NCBI GenBank assembly: GCA_013289825.1
Contig: JABCZF010000013.1
Location: forward strand, 1 to 64,000
Reading direction: 5' to 3'
From: Acidobacteriota bacterium
GTDB taxonomy: Bacteria; Acidobacteriota; Terriglobia; Acidiferrales; UBA7541
DNA length: 64,000 nt
Shown here: in pieces, positions 27,357 to 36,173 of the stretch
Layout of the letters: the number at the start of each line of letters is the position of its first letter
Position numbering within the stretch: the stretch's first letter is position 1
Program-made: the position numbers and the translations under genes
The notes under the pieces: model-generated
The model's input: the letters and a program-made list of their open reading frames with translations, nothing else
Told to the model about the DNA's origin: nothing
The model's database searches: none

Positions 27357-28505
27357 TCACCTTCCCCGGCGCGATAACTCAGCCGGCTGGCGCTTTAGGA
27401 ACTCGTCGAGCGCCGCGCCGAGACGTTCGAGACCGGCGCGCAAGCCTCGAGTGTCGCCGCCAATGCCAATCCGGAAATGCTGCGGCATTTCAAAGAATGT
27501 GCCAGGCACCACCGTCGTTTCGTACTTTTCGCGCAGCAATCTGATAAATGCTTCTGGATCGCCATGGGCGAGGCGGGGGAAAAACACCGTCCCCGCGGGC
27601 GGGCGGAAGCATTCGAGGTCGCGCCGCGAATCGAGGAAGCCATCGACTACGGTGCGATTGGTGGCCAGGAGGGATCGCGCCCGCTCGCGAAATTGTGCCA
27701 GATGATCGAACGCGATCACGGACATGCGCTCGGCGGCGTGTGCTGCGACGGCTCCATACAAATCATTCAGAAGCCACATGCGCTTGGCCAACGCCGGCGA
27801 CGCGAGCACCCAGCCGCAGCGCAGCCCGCTCAATCCATAGACTTTCGTCAGGCTGCTGGTAACGATAAAAGGGTTGTCAGTCGCGGCTGCAATGGTTTGG
27901 CCGATCGGAAAGCAGAATGGCGCGCCGCGGTCGAAGAGCATTTCGAGGTAGACCTCGTCGACCAACACGTGGCCGCCAACGCGGTGTGCCATTTCGCCAA
28001 TTTCGCGCAGCGTTGTTGCCGGGATCAAAGCGCCGCTGGGATTGTGCAGGTTGCTCAGTACAATCAGCCGGGTTTCACTGGTGATAGCTTTTGCGATCTC
28101 TGCAGCATCCAAACCGAATCCTGCTTCGAACCGACGGGGAATTCGTTTAACGCGCGCTCCGAGGTACTCCGCGACATCAAGAAGAGGCCCGTAGACGGGC
28201 TGCTCGATCAGCACCTCATCGCCCGGATCGAGCACCGCCGCCATCGCCAGATGGTTCGCCATCGACGTGCCAGTTGCCGCAACCACGCATTCCTCGGGCA
28301 CGCCACTGTGGTGTGCCAAGCGCTGGCGCAGCGGTTCGTAGCCGTAAGCGCCGGGTGCGGTAATCTCCAAATCTTCCAGGCGCACGGGAAACGCGGACAA
28401 GGGAACGCTAACCAGGCCGCTAGTCGCGAGATTAAATCGTGCATGCGAACGCGTTTTCGCCCATTCCATGTATGCCGAACGCTTTGTTCGTTCCGAACCA
28501 CTCAT
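27357..28505 (-). CDS. Class I/II PLP-dependent aminotransferase
   Basis: A 382-residue fold-type I aminotransferase. PLP-site residues are visible: Asn155 in NPSG, Asp183 and Tyr186 in DEVY, Lys221 in SSLTKVYG and the GLRCGW block at 227. The small-domain Arg is probably in FRIGIGGDTRG near residue 350. It resembles aspartate/aromatic or alanine-type aminotransferases, but the substrate cannot be fixed. Its ATG overlaps the stop codon of the permease gene upstream (ATGA), so the two are translationally coupled; amino acid import and transamination are therefore a likely pair. The frame is open well upstream, but the overlapping start is favoured. Confidence 0.87.
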   Translation of the reverse strand: MSGSERTKRSAYMEWAKTRSHARFNLATSGLVSVPLSAFPVRLEDLEITAPGAYGYEPLRQRLAHHSGVPEECVVAATGTSMANHLAMAAVLDPGDEVLIEQPVYGPLLDVAEYLGARVKRIPRRFEAGFGLDAAEIAKAITSETRLIVLSNLHNPSGALIPATTLREIGEMAHRVGGHVLVDEVYLEMLFDRGAPFCFPIGQTIAAATDNPFIVTSSLTKVYGLSGLRCGWVLASPALAKRMWLLNDLYGAVAAHAAERMSVIAFDHLAQFRERARSLLATNRTVVDGFLDSRRDLECFRPPAGTVFFPRLAHGDPEAFIRLLREKYETTVVPGTFFEMPQHFRIGIGGDTRGLRAGLERLGAALDEFLKRQPAELSRRGR

Positions 28506-29872
28506 GTTTCTGTGACTCCCTTGTTTTTTGCGCGCCACAAATAGTATGCGGGCAAACCAGCGATGGCGATAGCAAGCCCGATCAGCGAGCGTTTCGGATC
28601 GTGTGCGAACGTGCTCACCACAACGATCCATTCTGCAGCGATGAACAGCAAAGTTGTCCACGGATGCCCTGGCACTCGAAACTCGCTCGCGGAGGAGCTT
28701 TCAGTCGCTGCGCGGCGCCGCAACACGAACAAACACACTGCCGTCAACCCGAAGAACAAGGAGTCCATCGCTACGACGTAGTTCACCACTTGCGCGTATG
28801 TTCCTGTGAGCCCGATAACGATAGCCCAGACGCCTTGCAGCAAGATGGCTACAACGGGGACGTGCGTCCGCGGATCAATCCACGCAACGCCGCGGAAAAA
28901 GATGCGGTCTTCAGCCATGGCGAAATAAACACGCGGAGCGGTCAGCATGGATTGCCCCAGAAACCCGAATGCGGAGAACGCGATTCCCGCTGCGATCAAA
29001 CTACCGCCGCGCGGGCCGAGCAGCATGCGCATCACAGTAGACGCGGGCGTCATCGTGGCGGCCAGCCCGGTGGGTCCGAGGGTACGCACATAGACAAAAT
29101 TCACCGAGGTGTACACCGCGATCACGCCAAGCACGCCCAACACCAGTCCCCGGGGAAGAGTTTTCCGCGGCTCGCGCACTTCACCTCCGAGGAAGCTCGA
29201 TGTTTGCCATCCTCCGTAGGCAAATAGGACCGGTGTCATGGCAGTTCCGAACGTGAAAACTAACCCCATAGACATGGGCTGGTCCAGCACAGGGCGCCAT
29301 GAAATTTGCGAAGCGCCGCCGCGAAGAAAGCTGAAGATCTCAAGCATTCCTATGGCGGCAATCGCAGCGAGAGTCATCGCCGACTGCACCCGGCTGCCCG
29401 CGCCAACCCCAAGGCAATTGATCACCGTTAGCAGAGCGAGAGCCGATGCGGCGACGACCGAAGCGCCGACTTGCCAATGCGTTAGCTCCAGAAAGTATCT
29501 GGCGAAAGTGACGGCAACGGCGGCCATACCTCCTGTCTGGATGACCAGCAAAAGCACCCACCCGTAGAGAAATGCTACAACGGGATGAAGCGCTTCGCGC
29601 AGATAGGCATACTGACCTCCGACCACCGGCAAGCGCGCAGCCAATTCCGCGTAAATAGAGCCGCCAACCAGCGCGATGAGGCCGCCCGCGACCCAAGCGG
29701 CCAGAATGAGCGCGGAAGTGTGCACACGGTCCGCAACAAGGTAAGGGTTGATGAAGATGCCCGCGCCGATGATCCCGCCCATCACGGCCATCGTCGTGCC
29801 GAATAATCCAAGCTGGCGCGCGAGCCCGCCGCGCTGCACCGTTCGCTTTTCCGGATTTTCGGGCATGGTCAT
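28502..29872 (-). CDS. APC-superfamily amino acid permease
   Basis: A 456-residue inner-membrane transporter with about 12 hydrophobic segments. It shows the substrate-binding motif GGIIGAGIFINP in the first helix (about residues 32-43), typical of APC and LAT-type amino acid transporters, and the PRKTLPRGL loop near 232. The C-terminus is short and cytoplasmic. It belongs to an operon with the downstream aminotransferase through an ATGA overlap. Amino acid/cation symport or exchange is expected; specificity is unknown. A 329-base gap upstream separates it from the divergent TPR gene. Confidence 0.9.
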   Translation of the reverse strand: MTMPENPEKRTVQRGGLARQLGLFGTTMAVMGGIIGAGIFINPYLVADRVHTSALILAAWVAGGLIALVGGSIYAELAARLPVVGGQYAYLREALHPVVAFLYGWVLLLVIQTGGMAAVAVTFARYFLELTHWQVGASVVAASALALLTVINCLGVGAGSRVQSAMTLAAIAAIGMLEIFSFLRGGASQISWRPVLDQPMSMGLVFTFGTAMTPVLFAYGGWQTSSFLGGEVREPRKTLPRGLVLGVLGVIAVYTSVNFVYVRTLGPTGLAATMTPASTVMRMLLGPRGGSLIAAGIAFSAFGFLGQSMLTAPRVYFAMAEDRIFFRGVAWIDPRTHVPVVAILLQGVWAIVIGLTGTYAQVVNYVVAMDSLFFGLTAVCLFVLRRRAATESSSASEFRVPGHPWTTLLFIAAEWIVVVSTFAHDPKRSLIGLAIAIAGLPAYYLWRAKNKGVTET

Positions 29873-30153
29873 GAATCTGGCTGGTGGTGCTCGCAGCCGT
29901 GCTTCGCTCGATGCCGGTCGCGATTGGCGCGTACTCTAACACCACTGCTACTATTCACAAAACTGCAGCGCGCGCCTCGTCTCTAGAAAAAGGTCGACGC
30001 ATTTTTGCGCAATGCACGTTGGTCGTCTGCCGCTGCACAGTGGTTGGGCCCACTCCCTCGCTCCGAGACTTAGGAAAGCCTTGGCAGTCCGGGACTTACG
30101 AGTCGCTCGAGTCGATCGGTAATTGCTACCGATGCTCGAACTTTAGGAGTATT
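29873..30153. other. Intergenic region between divergent genes
   Basis: This gap must hold the promoters for the permease operon (minus) and the TPR gene (plus). I see no strong -35/-10 pair. A short inverted repeat CGGTA..TACCG lies near 30117-30131. No recognisable protein is encoded. Confidence 0.4.
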
Positions 30154-30189
30154 ATGAGCCCAGATTCGGGTTCCCCTAGCCAGCAATAG
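30154..30189 (+). CDS. Possible 11-codon leader ORF
   Basis: ATG at 30154 is preceded by AGGAG with a 4-base gap and encodes MSPDSGSPSQQ before TAG at 30187-30189. It ends 12 bases before the TPR gene at 30202, whose own ribosome site is weak. The position suggests a leader peptide that affects translation of the next gene, but this small frame could be chance. Confidence 0.35.
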   Translation: MSPDSGSPSQQ

Positions 30190-30201
30190 ACGGGTGGTTA
30201 T

Positions 30202-32160
30202 ATGTGTGTGCGTATCCTCAAGTATTTCCGGGTCATTCTGACTGTATCCTGTGGGTTTTTGCTGCCGGTCGCAGTGTGGGCAGGCAAACCAGCACCGGAG
30301 CCAGGCGGGCAAGTCCCTTACTCTAGTAGCCCTACCGTCACTGCGGGTCAAGCCCACCTGGAAGATGTCGAAAAGCAGGCGGACATTGACGTCTATGTTA
30401 AAGGAATAAACGGGGCGCCACTGGATGGTTCCGCGGTGGTGACGTTGACGAAACTAGACGGTGCATTTATTGACCAGAAAACCGCGAAGAACGGCTATGC
30501 CAGGTTTAATGGCGTGCGTGCGACGGAGTACAGGATTCAGGTGTTGGCTCCCAAGTACCAAGCAACCGCGCGGCAGCTCGAAGTGCAAGAACGTTCGCTC
30601 GCCAAGATCACCATCGAGTTGACTCCGTTGTCCGCGGAAGAGGCCGCGTCCTCGGTGGGCCTCTACGCGCTTGCTCCCAAAACGCAACGAGAGGTGGGAA
30701 AAGCGCTGGAGGAGTTGCGGGCGAACAAGCCTAATGATGCGCGCAAGCATCTTGAGGCCGCGCAAAAAGCGGCTCCCACCAGCGCGGAGATTGCATACCT
30801 CTTCGGTGTTTATTCGTCGCAGGTGAACGACCCGGTCCAGGCCAGGGCCTACTGGATGAAAACTCTTGAACTTAATCCCAAACACTTGAGTGCGCTGCTC
30901 GCAGTAGGTCAAGACTTGTTGCAGGAGAACAAATCGACCGAAGCATTGCCGTATCTGACCCGGGCGGCCGAAGCCGAACCGTCTTCCTGGCGTGCCCATG
31001 CGCTCCTCGCGGAAGGTTTGGTGTTGCAACACCAGAACGACGAGGCTACCAAAGAAGCCGAGCGGGCGATCCAGTTGGGGCATGAGCGAGCCGCAGTGGT
31101 TCAGCCGTTACTGGCCCGGGCCTTAGCCGGGCGCGGGGATCGGGATGAGGCGACAAAGGTATTGCAAGCCTATGTCGAGACGCATCCTAGAGACTCCGCG
31201 GCAAATAAAGACCTTGAGACACTGAAGAATCCTAAGGTAGGGGACGTATCCGGCGACACCGCGGCGGCAGCCAGCGAGATGGCGGCGATGAACAAGGACG
31301 CCACCGCTTTGCCGATGGCTTCCAAATGGATGCCACCTGACGTGGACGAAAAAGTGCCGCCCGTAGAGGCCGGCGCCTCCTGCGCAGTAGATGACGTGGT
31401 GAGCAAGGCCGGGAAGCAGCTCATAGAGCTGATCAGCGATGTGGACCGGTTTGCGGCAACAGAATCACTTACGCATGAATCAATCAATAAGTCCGGACTC
31501 GCCTCCTACCCTGAGAAGCGCAAGTTCGATTACGTGGTTTCCATTCAGGAAGTGCAACATGGCTATCTGAATGTAGAAGAATACCGGAACGCCGGCGGTT
31601 CTCCCGCAGATTTTCCGGACGGAGTGGCGACAAATGGGCTTCCGGCTCTCGTCCTGATTTTCCATCCCTACAACGCCATGAACTTTGAGATGACGTGCGA
31701 AGGTTTGGCGCGATGGAACGGCGGCCTCGCCTGGCAAGTCCATTTTAAGCAAAGGACGGACAAACCGAACACGATTAAGCGGTACAGGATCGGAGCCGAC
31801 GGCCCCTCTTATCCAGTTGCGCTGAAGGGCCGCGCTTGGATTTCAGCAGACAGTTATCAGATCGTCAGGCTCGAAACGGACTTGGTCGCGCCGGTGCCGC
31901 AGATCCGATTGGTGGCCGATCACACTGCGATCGAATATGGTCCAGTCAAATTCAGCAAAGGCAACGTGAATATGTGGCTGCCGCAGAGCGCGGAAGTGTA
32001 TTACGACTGGAAAGGGCGGCGCATTCATCGCCGCCACAGTTTCAGCAACTACCTGCTGTTCGGCGTAGACGATAAGCAGAAGATCACGCTGCCAAAGGTC
32101 GATGAGGCTCCCGCGGACAGTGCGGCCGGCGAACTCCCAAAACAGAAGCCCCAGACATAA
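30202..32160 (+). CDS. Secreted protein with carboxypeptidase-regulatory-like domain, TPRs and C-terminal beta domain
   Basis: A 652-residue exported protein. The signal peptide ends near residue 27 (AVWAGK). Residues 60-145 form a beta-sandwich of the carboxypeptidase-regulatory type (DVYVKGINGAPLDGSAVVTL, then KITIELTPL). TPR-like helices fill about 150-340 (AEIAYLFGVYSSQVNDP, HLSALLAVGQDLLQEN). The last 230 residues are beta-rich with a single early Cys and resemble domains of outer-membrane-associated proteins, but I do not recognise a named family. It stands alone, with weak ribosome binding at its start and a possible leader ORF before it. A periplasmic assembly or scaffold role is a guess. 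Confidence 0.78.
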   Translation: MCVRILKYFRVILTVSCGFLLPVAVWAGKPAPEPGGQVPYSSSPTVTAGQAHLEDVEKQADIDVYVKGINGAPLDGSAVVTLTKLDGAFIDQKTAKNGYARFNGVRATEYRIQVLAPKYQATARQLEVQERSLAKITIELTPLSAEEAASSVGLYALAPKTQREVGKALEELRANKPNDARKHLEAAQKAAPTSAEIAYLFGVYSSQVNDPVQARAYWMKTLELNPKHLSALLAVGQDLLQENKSTEALPYLTRAAEAEPSSWRAHALLAEGLVLQHQNDEATKEAERAIQLGHERAAVVQPLLARALAGRGDRDEATKVLQAYVETHPRDSAANKDLETLKNPKVGDVSGDTAAAASEMAAMNKDATALPMASKWMPPDVDEKVPPVEAGASCAVDDVVSKAGKQLIELISDVDRFAATESLTHESINKSGLASYPEKRKFDYVVSIQEVQHGYLNVEEYRNAGGSPADFPDGVATNGLPALVLIFHPYNAMNFEMTCEGLARWNGGLAWQVHFKQRTDKPNTIKRYRIGADGPSYPVALKGRAWISADSYQIVRLETDLVAPVPQIRLVADHTAIEYGPVKFSKGNVNMWLPQSAEVYYDWKGRRIHRRHSFSNYLLFGVDDKQKITLPKVDEAPADSAAGELPKQKPQT

Positions 32161-32221
32161 AGGTCGTTCCGCCCCACTGTGTGACTTACACTATTTGGTA
32201 TGATTCAAAGTCTGAAGTGCT

Positions 32222-33616
32222 TCACTTGATAGAATTGTGAGTTTCCCGGCGAAGAAACTGGCCTGCACCCGGCCGACCGACAAATTTTCCTCCATCAATC
32301 ACGGTAAGCCCACGTGAGAAGACCGTCTTCGGCGCACCTTTGATTTGGATGCCCTCGAACATTGAATAATCCACGCGCATGTGGTGGGTTTTTCGACTGA
32401 TAACCTGTTCTTCGTTCGGGTCAAAAATCACGACGTCGGCGTCCGATCCGACCGCAATGGTTCCTTTACGTGGATAAAGACCAAATAGTTTTGCGGGGGC
32501 AGCGGACACAAGTTCAACGAAGCGGTTGGCGGAGAATCGCTTTCCGTGGACTCCGCCCGTATAGATGAGGCTGAGCCGGTGCTCGATACCCGGGCCGCCG
32601 TTCGGGATTTTCGTGAAGTCGTCTTTGCCCAATTCTTTTTGTTCCTTGAAGCAAAACGGGCAGTGGTCGGTTGAAACTACCTGCAGGGTGTCCTTCGCCA
32701 GTCCCTGCCAGAGTTTTTCCTGGTGCCATTTTTCGCGCAGCGGCGGTGTGAAGACATATTTGGCCCCCTCGAAGCCGGGAGCGTCCATATTGTCCAAAGA
32801 AAGATACAGGTATTGCGGACAAGTCTCCGCATAAGCAGGCAGGCCGCGGTCGCGCGCCTCGCGAACTTTTTCGAGCGCGTCGTTGCAGGAGAGATGAACG
32901 ATGTATACGGGCGCGCCGGCCATTTCCGCCAGCGCAATCGCGCGCGAGGTGGCTTCCGCCTCGGCGGTCGTCGGCCGCGTGAGCGCGTGGTACTTCGGCG
33001 CACGCTTGCCTTCTGCTAGCGCCTGTTGAACGATCACGTCGATCGCGCCGCCATTTTCCGCGTGCATGCAGATCAAGCCGTTGTGCTTGGCCGCTTGGCG
33101 CATGGCGCGAAAAATAGTGGCGTCATCCAGCATGAAAACGCCGGGATAAGCCATGAACAGCTTGAAACTCGTGACACCTTCGCGCACCAGATCGCCCATC
33201 TCTTCGAGTTGCGCAGCGCCGAGGTCGGTGATGATGCAGTGGAAGGCGTAGTCGGTCACCGCCTTGTTGTGCGCCTTCTGCATCCAGGTATCAAAAGCCT
33301 GGCGCAGAGTTTGCCCCTTATATTGGATCGCGAAATCGATCAGCGTGGTGGTGCCGCCGAAAGCTGCTGCAATCGTGCCGGTTTGGAAATCGTCTGCGCT
33401 GGTCGTGCCGCCGAAGGGCATGTCCAGGTGCGTGTGCACGTCGATCCCGCCGGGGATGACGAGAAGTCCCGCAGCATCAATCACACGACCGGCGTTCTCG
33501 ATGGGGAGCTGCGCGGCGATTGCGGAGATCTTGTCACCGGTGACGCCGATGTCCGCAGCATAAGTGTCGGACGCCGTTACGATCGTGCCGTTTCGGATGA
33601 TGGTGTCAAAACGCAT
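32222..33616 (-). CDS. hydA: Dihydropyrimidinase / D-hydantoinase
   Basis: A 464-residue cytoplasmic amidohydrolase that opens the ring of dihydropyrimidines or hydantoins to N-carbamoyl amino acids. The binuclear zinc site is complete: His61 and His63 (HTHLD), carboxylated Lys152 (SFKLFMAY), His185 (HAEN), His241 (HLS) and Asp317 (STDHCPF). Length and the GGTTTLIDFA strand fit the family. It is the last gene of a four-gene minus-strand operon with an N-carbamoyl amidohydrolase, an NCS1 transporter and an LLM oxidoreductase, which supports a pyrimidine or hydantoin catabolic role over allantoinase or dihydroorotase. Confidence 0.93.
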   Translation of the reverse strand: MRFDTIIRNGTIVTASDTYAADIGVTGDKISAIAAQLPIENAGRVIDAAGLLVIPGGIDVHTHLDMPFGGTTSADDFQTGTIAAAFGGTTTLIDFAIQYKGQTLRQAFDTWMQKAHNKAVTDYAFHCIITDLGAAQLEEMGDLVREGVTSFKLFMAYPGVFMLDDATIFRAMRQAAKHNGLICMHAENGGAIDVIVQQALAEGKRAPKYHALTRPTTAEAEATSRAIALAEMAGAPVYIVHLSCNDALEKVREARDRGLPAYAETCPQYLYLSLDNMDAPGFEGAKYVFTPPLREKWHQEKLWQGLAKDTLQVVSTDHCPFCFKEQKELGKDDFTKIPNGGPGIEHRLSLIYTGGVHGKRFSANRFVELVSAAPAKLFGLYPRKGTIAVGSDADVVIFDPNEEQVISRKTHHMRVDYSMFEGIQIKGAPKTVFSRGLTVIDGGKFVGRPGAGQFLRRETHNSIK

Positions 33617-33658
33617 CTCTGGCCCTCCAGTTTGTCCTAGAAAAATAGCGCGCTGCGA

Positions 33659-34654
33659 TCATTTCGCGTAAACCGGCAGGACCTCTCGCGAATACACATC
33701 CAACGTTCGCTCCTCCTCGCCGCACATCAGATAGATATTGAATTGCGTCACGCCGACCTTGCGCAGGGCTTCAAGCTTTTTGCGGTGAGCTTCCACCGGA
33801 CCAATGATGCAAAAACGCTCAATGACTTCATCGCCGACGAAATCGGCGTTGTCGCTGCCGACCTCGCAGTGGTGGTGATAGTCGTATCCGCCGCGGTTAT
33901 TGACGAACGATGTCAGCGCGGGGGGCAATTCCTCCGGTTTGTATTTCGAAATCAGGTCCATCACGTGATTCGAAACGAGCGCGGGAAACCAACGGACATG
34001 TTCTCTCGCCGTCTTCAAATCATCCGACGGCCAAACTGGCGCGGCGGACATCACTTCAAACTTGCTGAAGTCGCGCCCGGCTTCTTTCGCGCCTTCGCGC
34101 ACGAAGCCCAGGCACCAGTCGATCAGATCCGGATCGGCAAATTGCAGGATCACGCCGTCGCCGATTCGTCCGGCTGTGCGCAAGGCTTTCGGGCCGTATC
34201 CGGCAACCCAGACTCGCGGGACTTCGCCGCTGGCCCACGGGAAATTCGTAGCGACTCCATCGAGCTCCACGGTCTTTCCGGCATTCAAATCGCGGAACAC
34301 ACGGACAAATCCTTCTAAGTTTTCCAGCGTCGTCGGTTTTTTCCCTAGCACCCGCCGCGAGCTGTCGCCGCGGCCAATGCCGAGCTGCATGCGCCCGCGC
34401 GAGGCGAGGTTCAGCGTCGCAAAGAGGCTCGCCGAAACCGTCACATCGCGCACCGCCGGATTCGTAACGCACGTTCCCAGCCGCATAGTCTGCGTGCTCG
34501 CGGCCATCAGCGTCAGCAGCGGAAAAGGCTCTTTCCAAATCACATGCGAGTCGAAAATCCATCCGTAGGAAAATCCGCCCGCCTCGGCCTGCTGCGTCAG
34601 GCTGACGATGCGCTCGATGGAGATATCCGGTTTTATGGTGATGCCAAAATCCAT
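33659..34654 (-). CDS. LLM-class (luciferase-like) flavin/F420-dependent oxidoreductase
   Basis: A 331-residue TIM-barrel oxidoreductase of the bacterial luciferase family, close in pattern to the F420-binding methylene-H4MPT reductase branch: MDFGITIKP at the N-terminus, LGTCVTNPAVRD near 60, LGIGRGDSSRRVLGKKP near 91 and VWVAGYGPKALRTAGRIGDGVIL near 150. Whether it uses FMN or F420 cannot be told from sequence alone. It sits between the NCS1 transporter and the hydantoinase, 42 bases from the latter, so it probably oxidises or reduces a pyrimidine-derived ring. Dihydropyrimidine dehydrogenase genes are absent, so it might supply that redox step. Confidence 0.86.
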   Translation of the reverse strand: MDFGITIKPDISIERIVSLTQQAEAGGFSYGWIFDSHVIWKEPFPLLTLMAASTQTMRLGTCVTNPAVRDVTVSASLFATLNLASRGRMQLGIGRGDSSRRVLGKKPTTLENLEGFVRVFRDLNAGKTVELDGVATNFPWASGEVPRVWVAGYGPKALRTAGRIGDGVILQFADPDLIDWCLGFVREGAKEAGRDFSKFEVMSAAPVWPSDDLKTAREHVRWFPALVSNHVMDLISKYKPEELPPALTSFVNNRGGYDYHHHCEVGSDNADFVGDEVIERFCIIGPVEAHRKKLEALRKVGVTQFNIYLMCGEEERTLDVYSREVLPVYAK

Positions 34655-34669
34655 GAAATGTGGCCCTCC

Positions 34670-36103
34670 TCAGTGCGCCGTCTCGGCGACCCGCTCAACT
34701 TTGGTAGTCAGAATGAAATAGGCGAAAAAACTCACAGCGAAACCGACAAACCACGCGTAGTTGTATAACACCCGCAGCGTCGGAACGAAGAGTCCCACAA
34801 ACGCGACGCCAGCGCCGGCTGCAAGGGATGCGACGGCTTGCCAGTTGATGCCGCTCGAGTATTCATACAGCCCGCCGCGCTGGTACAGATCCTGCGTCGA
34901 AAGGTTCTTCTGACGAATCACAAAATAATCGCAGATCAAGACACCGGCAATCGGTCCGAGGAATCCGGAATAGCCGACCAGCCAGCCGAAAATGTAGTTG
35001 CCGTAGCTCGATATCAGCTTCCACGGCTGCATCACGATGCCCATCACGCAGGTGATCAATCCGCCGGTGCGAAAGCTGATGCGGCGCGGAGAAAGATTTG
35101 AAAAATCGTTTGCGGGTGAGACCACGTTGGCGGCGACGTTGACGTTGAGTGTAGCCATGAGCAGGGCGATCATCGCGAGGACCACAGCCCAGGGATGGCC
35201 GAGACGCGATAGCACCGCGACAGGATCCCAAAGCGCTTCGCCAAAAATAATGAGAGTGGCGGAAGTCACAGCGATGCCAATGAAAGAATAAAACGTCATG
35301 GTCGCCGGAAGGCCCAGAGCTTGGCCAACCATTTGATCCCGCTGGCTGCGTGCGTAGCGCGTAAAGTCAGGAATGTTGAGAGAAACAGTGGCCCAAAAGC
35401 CCACCACTCCGGTCAGAGACGGAACGAAAAAGCGGAAAAAATCCGCGAAACTGTGAAATTTGGAAGGGGCCGCCAGCATGGGGCCGAAGCCTCCCGCTTT
35501 TCCTTTCGCCCAAAGAAGAAGCGCGAGGCCGATGAGCAACAAGAAGGGTGCGGAAACACCTTGTAAAAAGCGGATGGTTTCGATCCCTCGAAGAATGACC
35601 AGAACATTCAGCAGCCAGAAGAAACCGAAGCAAATGGCCGGGCCGAACGGAAAATGCCGCCAACCTGGGGCGAGCGCGATGAGCATGGCGTTGATGGCCT
35701 CGCCGCCAATCCACGTTTGAATGCCGAACCACCCGCAAGCCACGAGCGCGCGCAGTATTGCAGGGACGTTTGCTCCCAAAACGCCAAACGAGGCGCGCGC
35801 AAAAACAGGGAAGGGAATTCCGTAGCGAGTTCCCGCATGGGCGTTCAGCAACATGGGAATCAGCACCAGCACATTGCCGAGAAAAACTGTGAAGAGCGCC
35901 TGTTTCCAGCTCATGCCGCCGGCAATCATTCCGCTCGCCAACAAATAAGTTGGAATGTTCACGCTCATGGAGATCCAAAGCGCGGCATAATTGTACGTGC
36001 TCCAGGTGCGGCGCTCTGGCGAGACGGGAGCCAGGTCTTCGTTGTACAAGGAGCTGCTGCGAATCGTCTCCGCAGCCAGCGAACCGGCCCGCGCGTCATT
36101 CAT
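34670..36103 (-). CDS. NCS1-family nucleobase/hydantoin:cation symporter
   Basis: A 477-residue inner-membrane transporter with about 12 helices. The NCS1 fingerprint is present: YNYAALWISMSVNIPTYLLA near residues 37-56, GIPFPVFARASFGVLGANVPAILRA near 95 and a WFGIQTWIGGEA block near 125, matching Mhp1/allantoin-permease-type proteins. It should import hydantoin, allantoin or a pyrimidine base with sodium or protons. It is the second gene of the catabolic operon, downstream of the nitrilase-type amidohydrolase and 15 bases before the LLM gene, so the substrate is probably what the hydantoinase opens. Confidence 0.92.
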   Translation of the reverse strand: MNDARAGSLAAETIRSSSLYNEDLAPVSPERRTWSTYNYAALWISMSVNIPTYLLASGMIAGGMSWKQALFTVFLGNVLVLIPMLLNAHAGTRYGIPFPVFARASFGVLGANVPAILRALVACGWFGIQTWIGGEAINAMLIALAPGWRHFPFGPAICFGFFWLLNVLVILRGIETIRFLQGVSAPFLLLIGLALLLWAKGKAGGFGPMLAAPSKFHSFADFFRFFVPSLTGVVGFWATVSLNIPDFTRYARSQRDQMVGQALGLPATMTFYSFIGIAVTSATLIIFGEALWDPVAVLSRLGHPWAVVLAMIALLMATLNVNVAANVVSPANDFSNLSPRRISFRTGGLITCVMGIVMQPWKLISSYGNYIFGWLVGYSGFLGPIAGVLICDYFVIRQKNLSTQDLYQRGGLYEYSSGINWQAVASLAAGAGVAFVGLFVPTLRVLYNYAWFVGFAVSFFAYFILTTKVERVAETAH

Positions 36104-36173
36104 CTTGAGTGTCCGCTTGTTTCAGCATGAATTCGGTTATCGCATCGCAGTTTTTGCGTCCGTGCGGAGCTTC

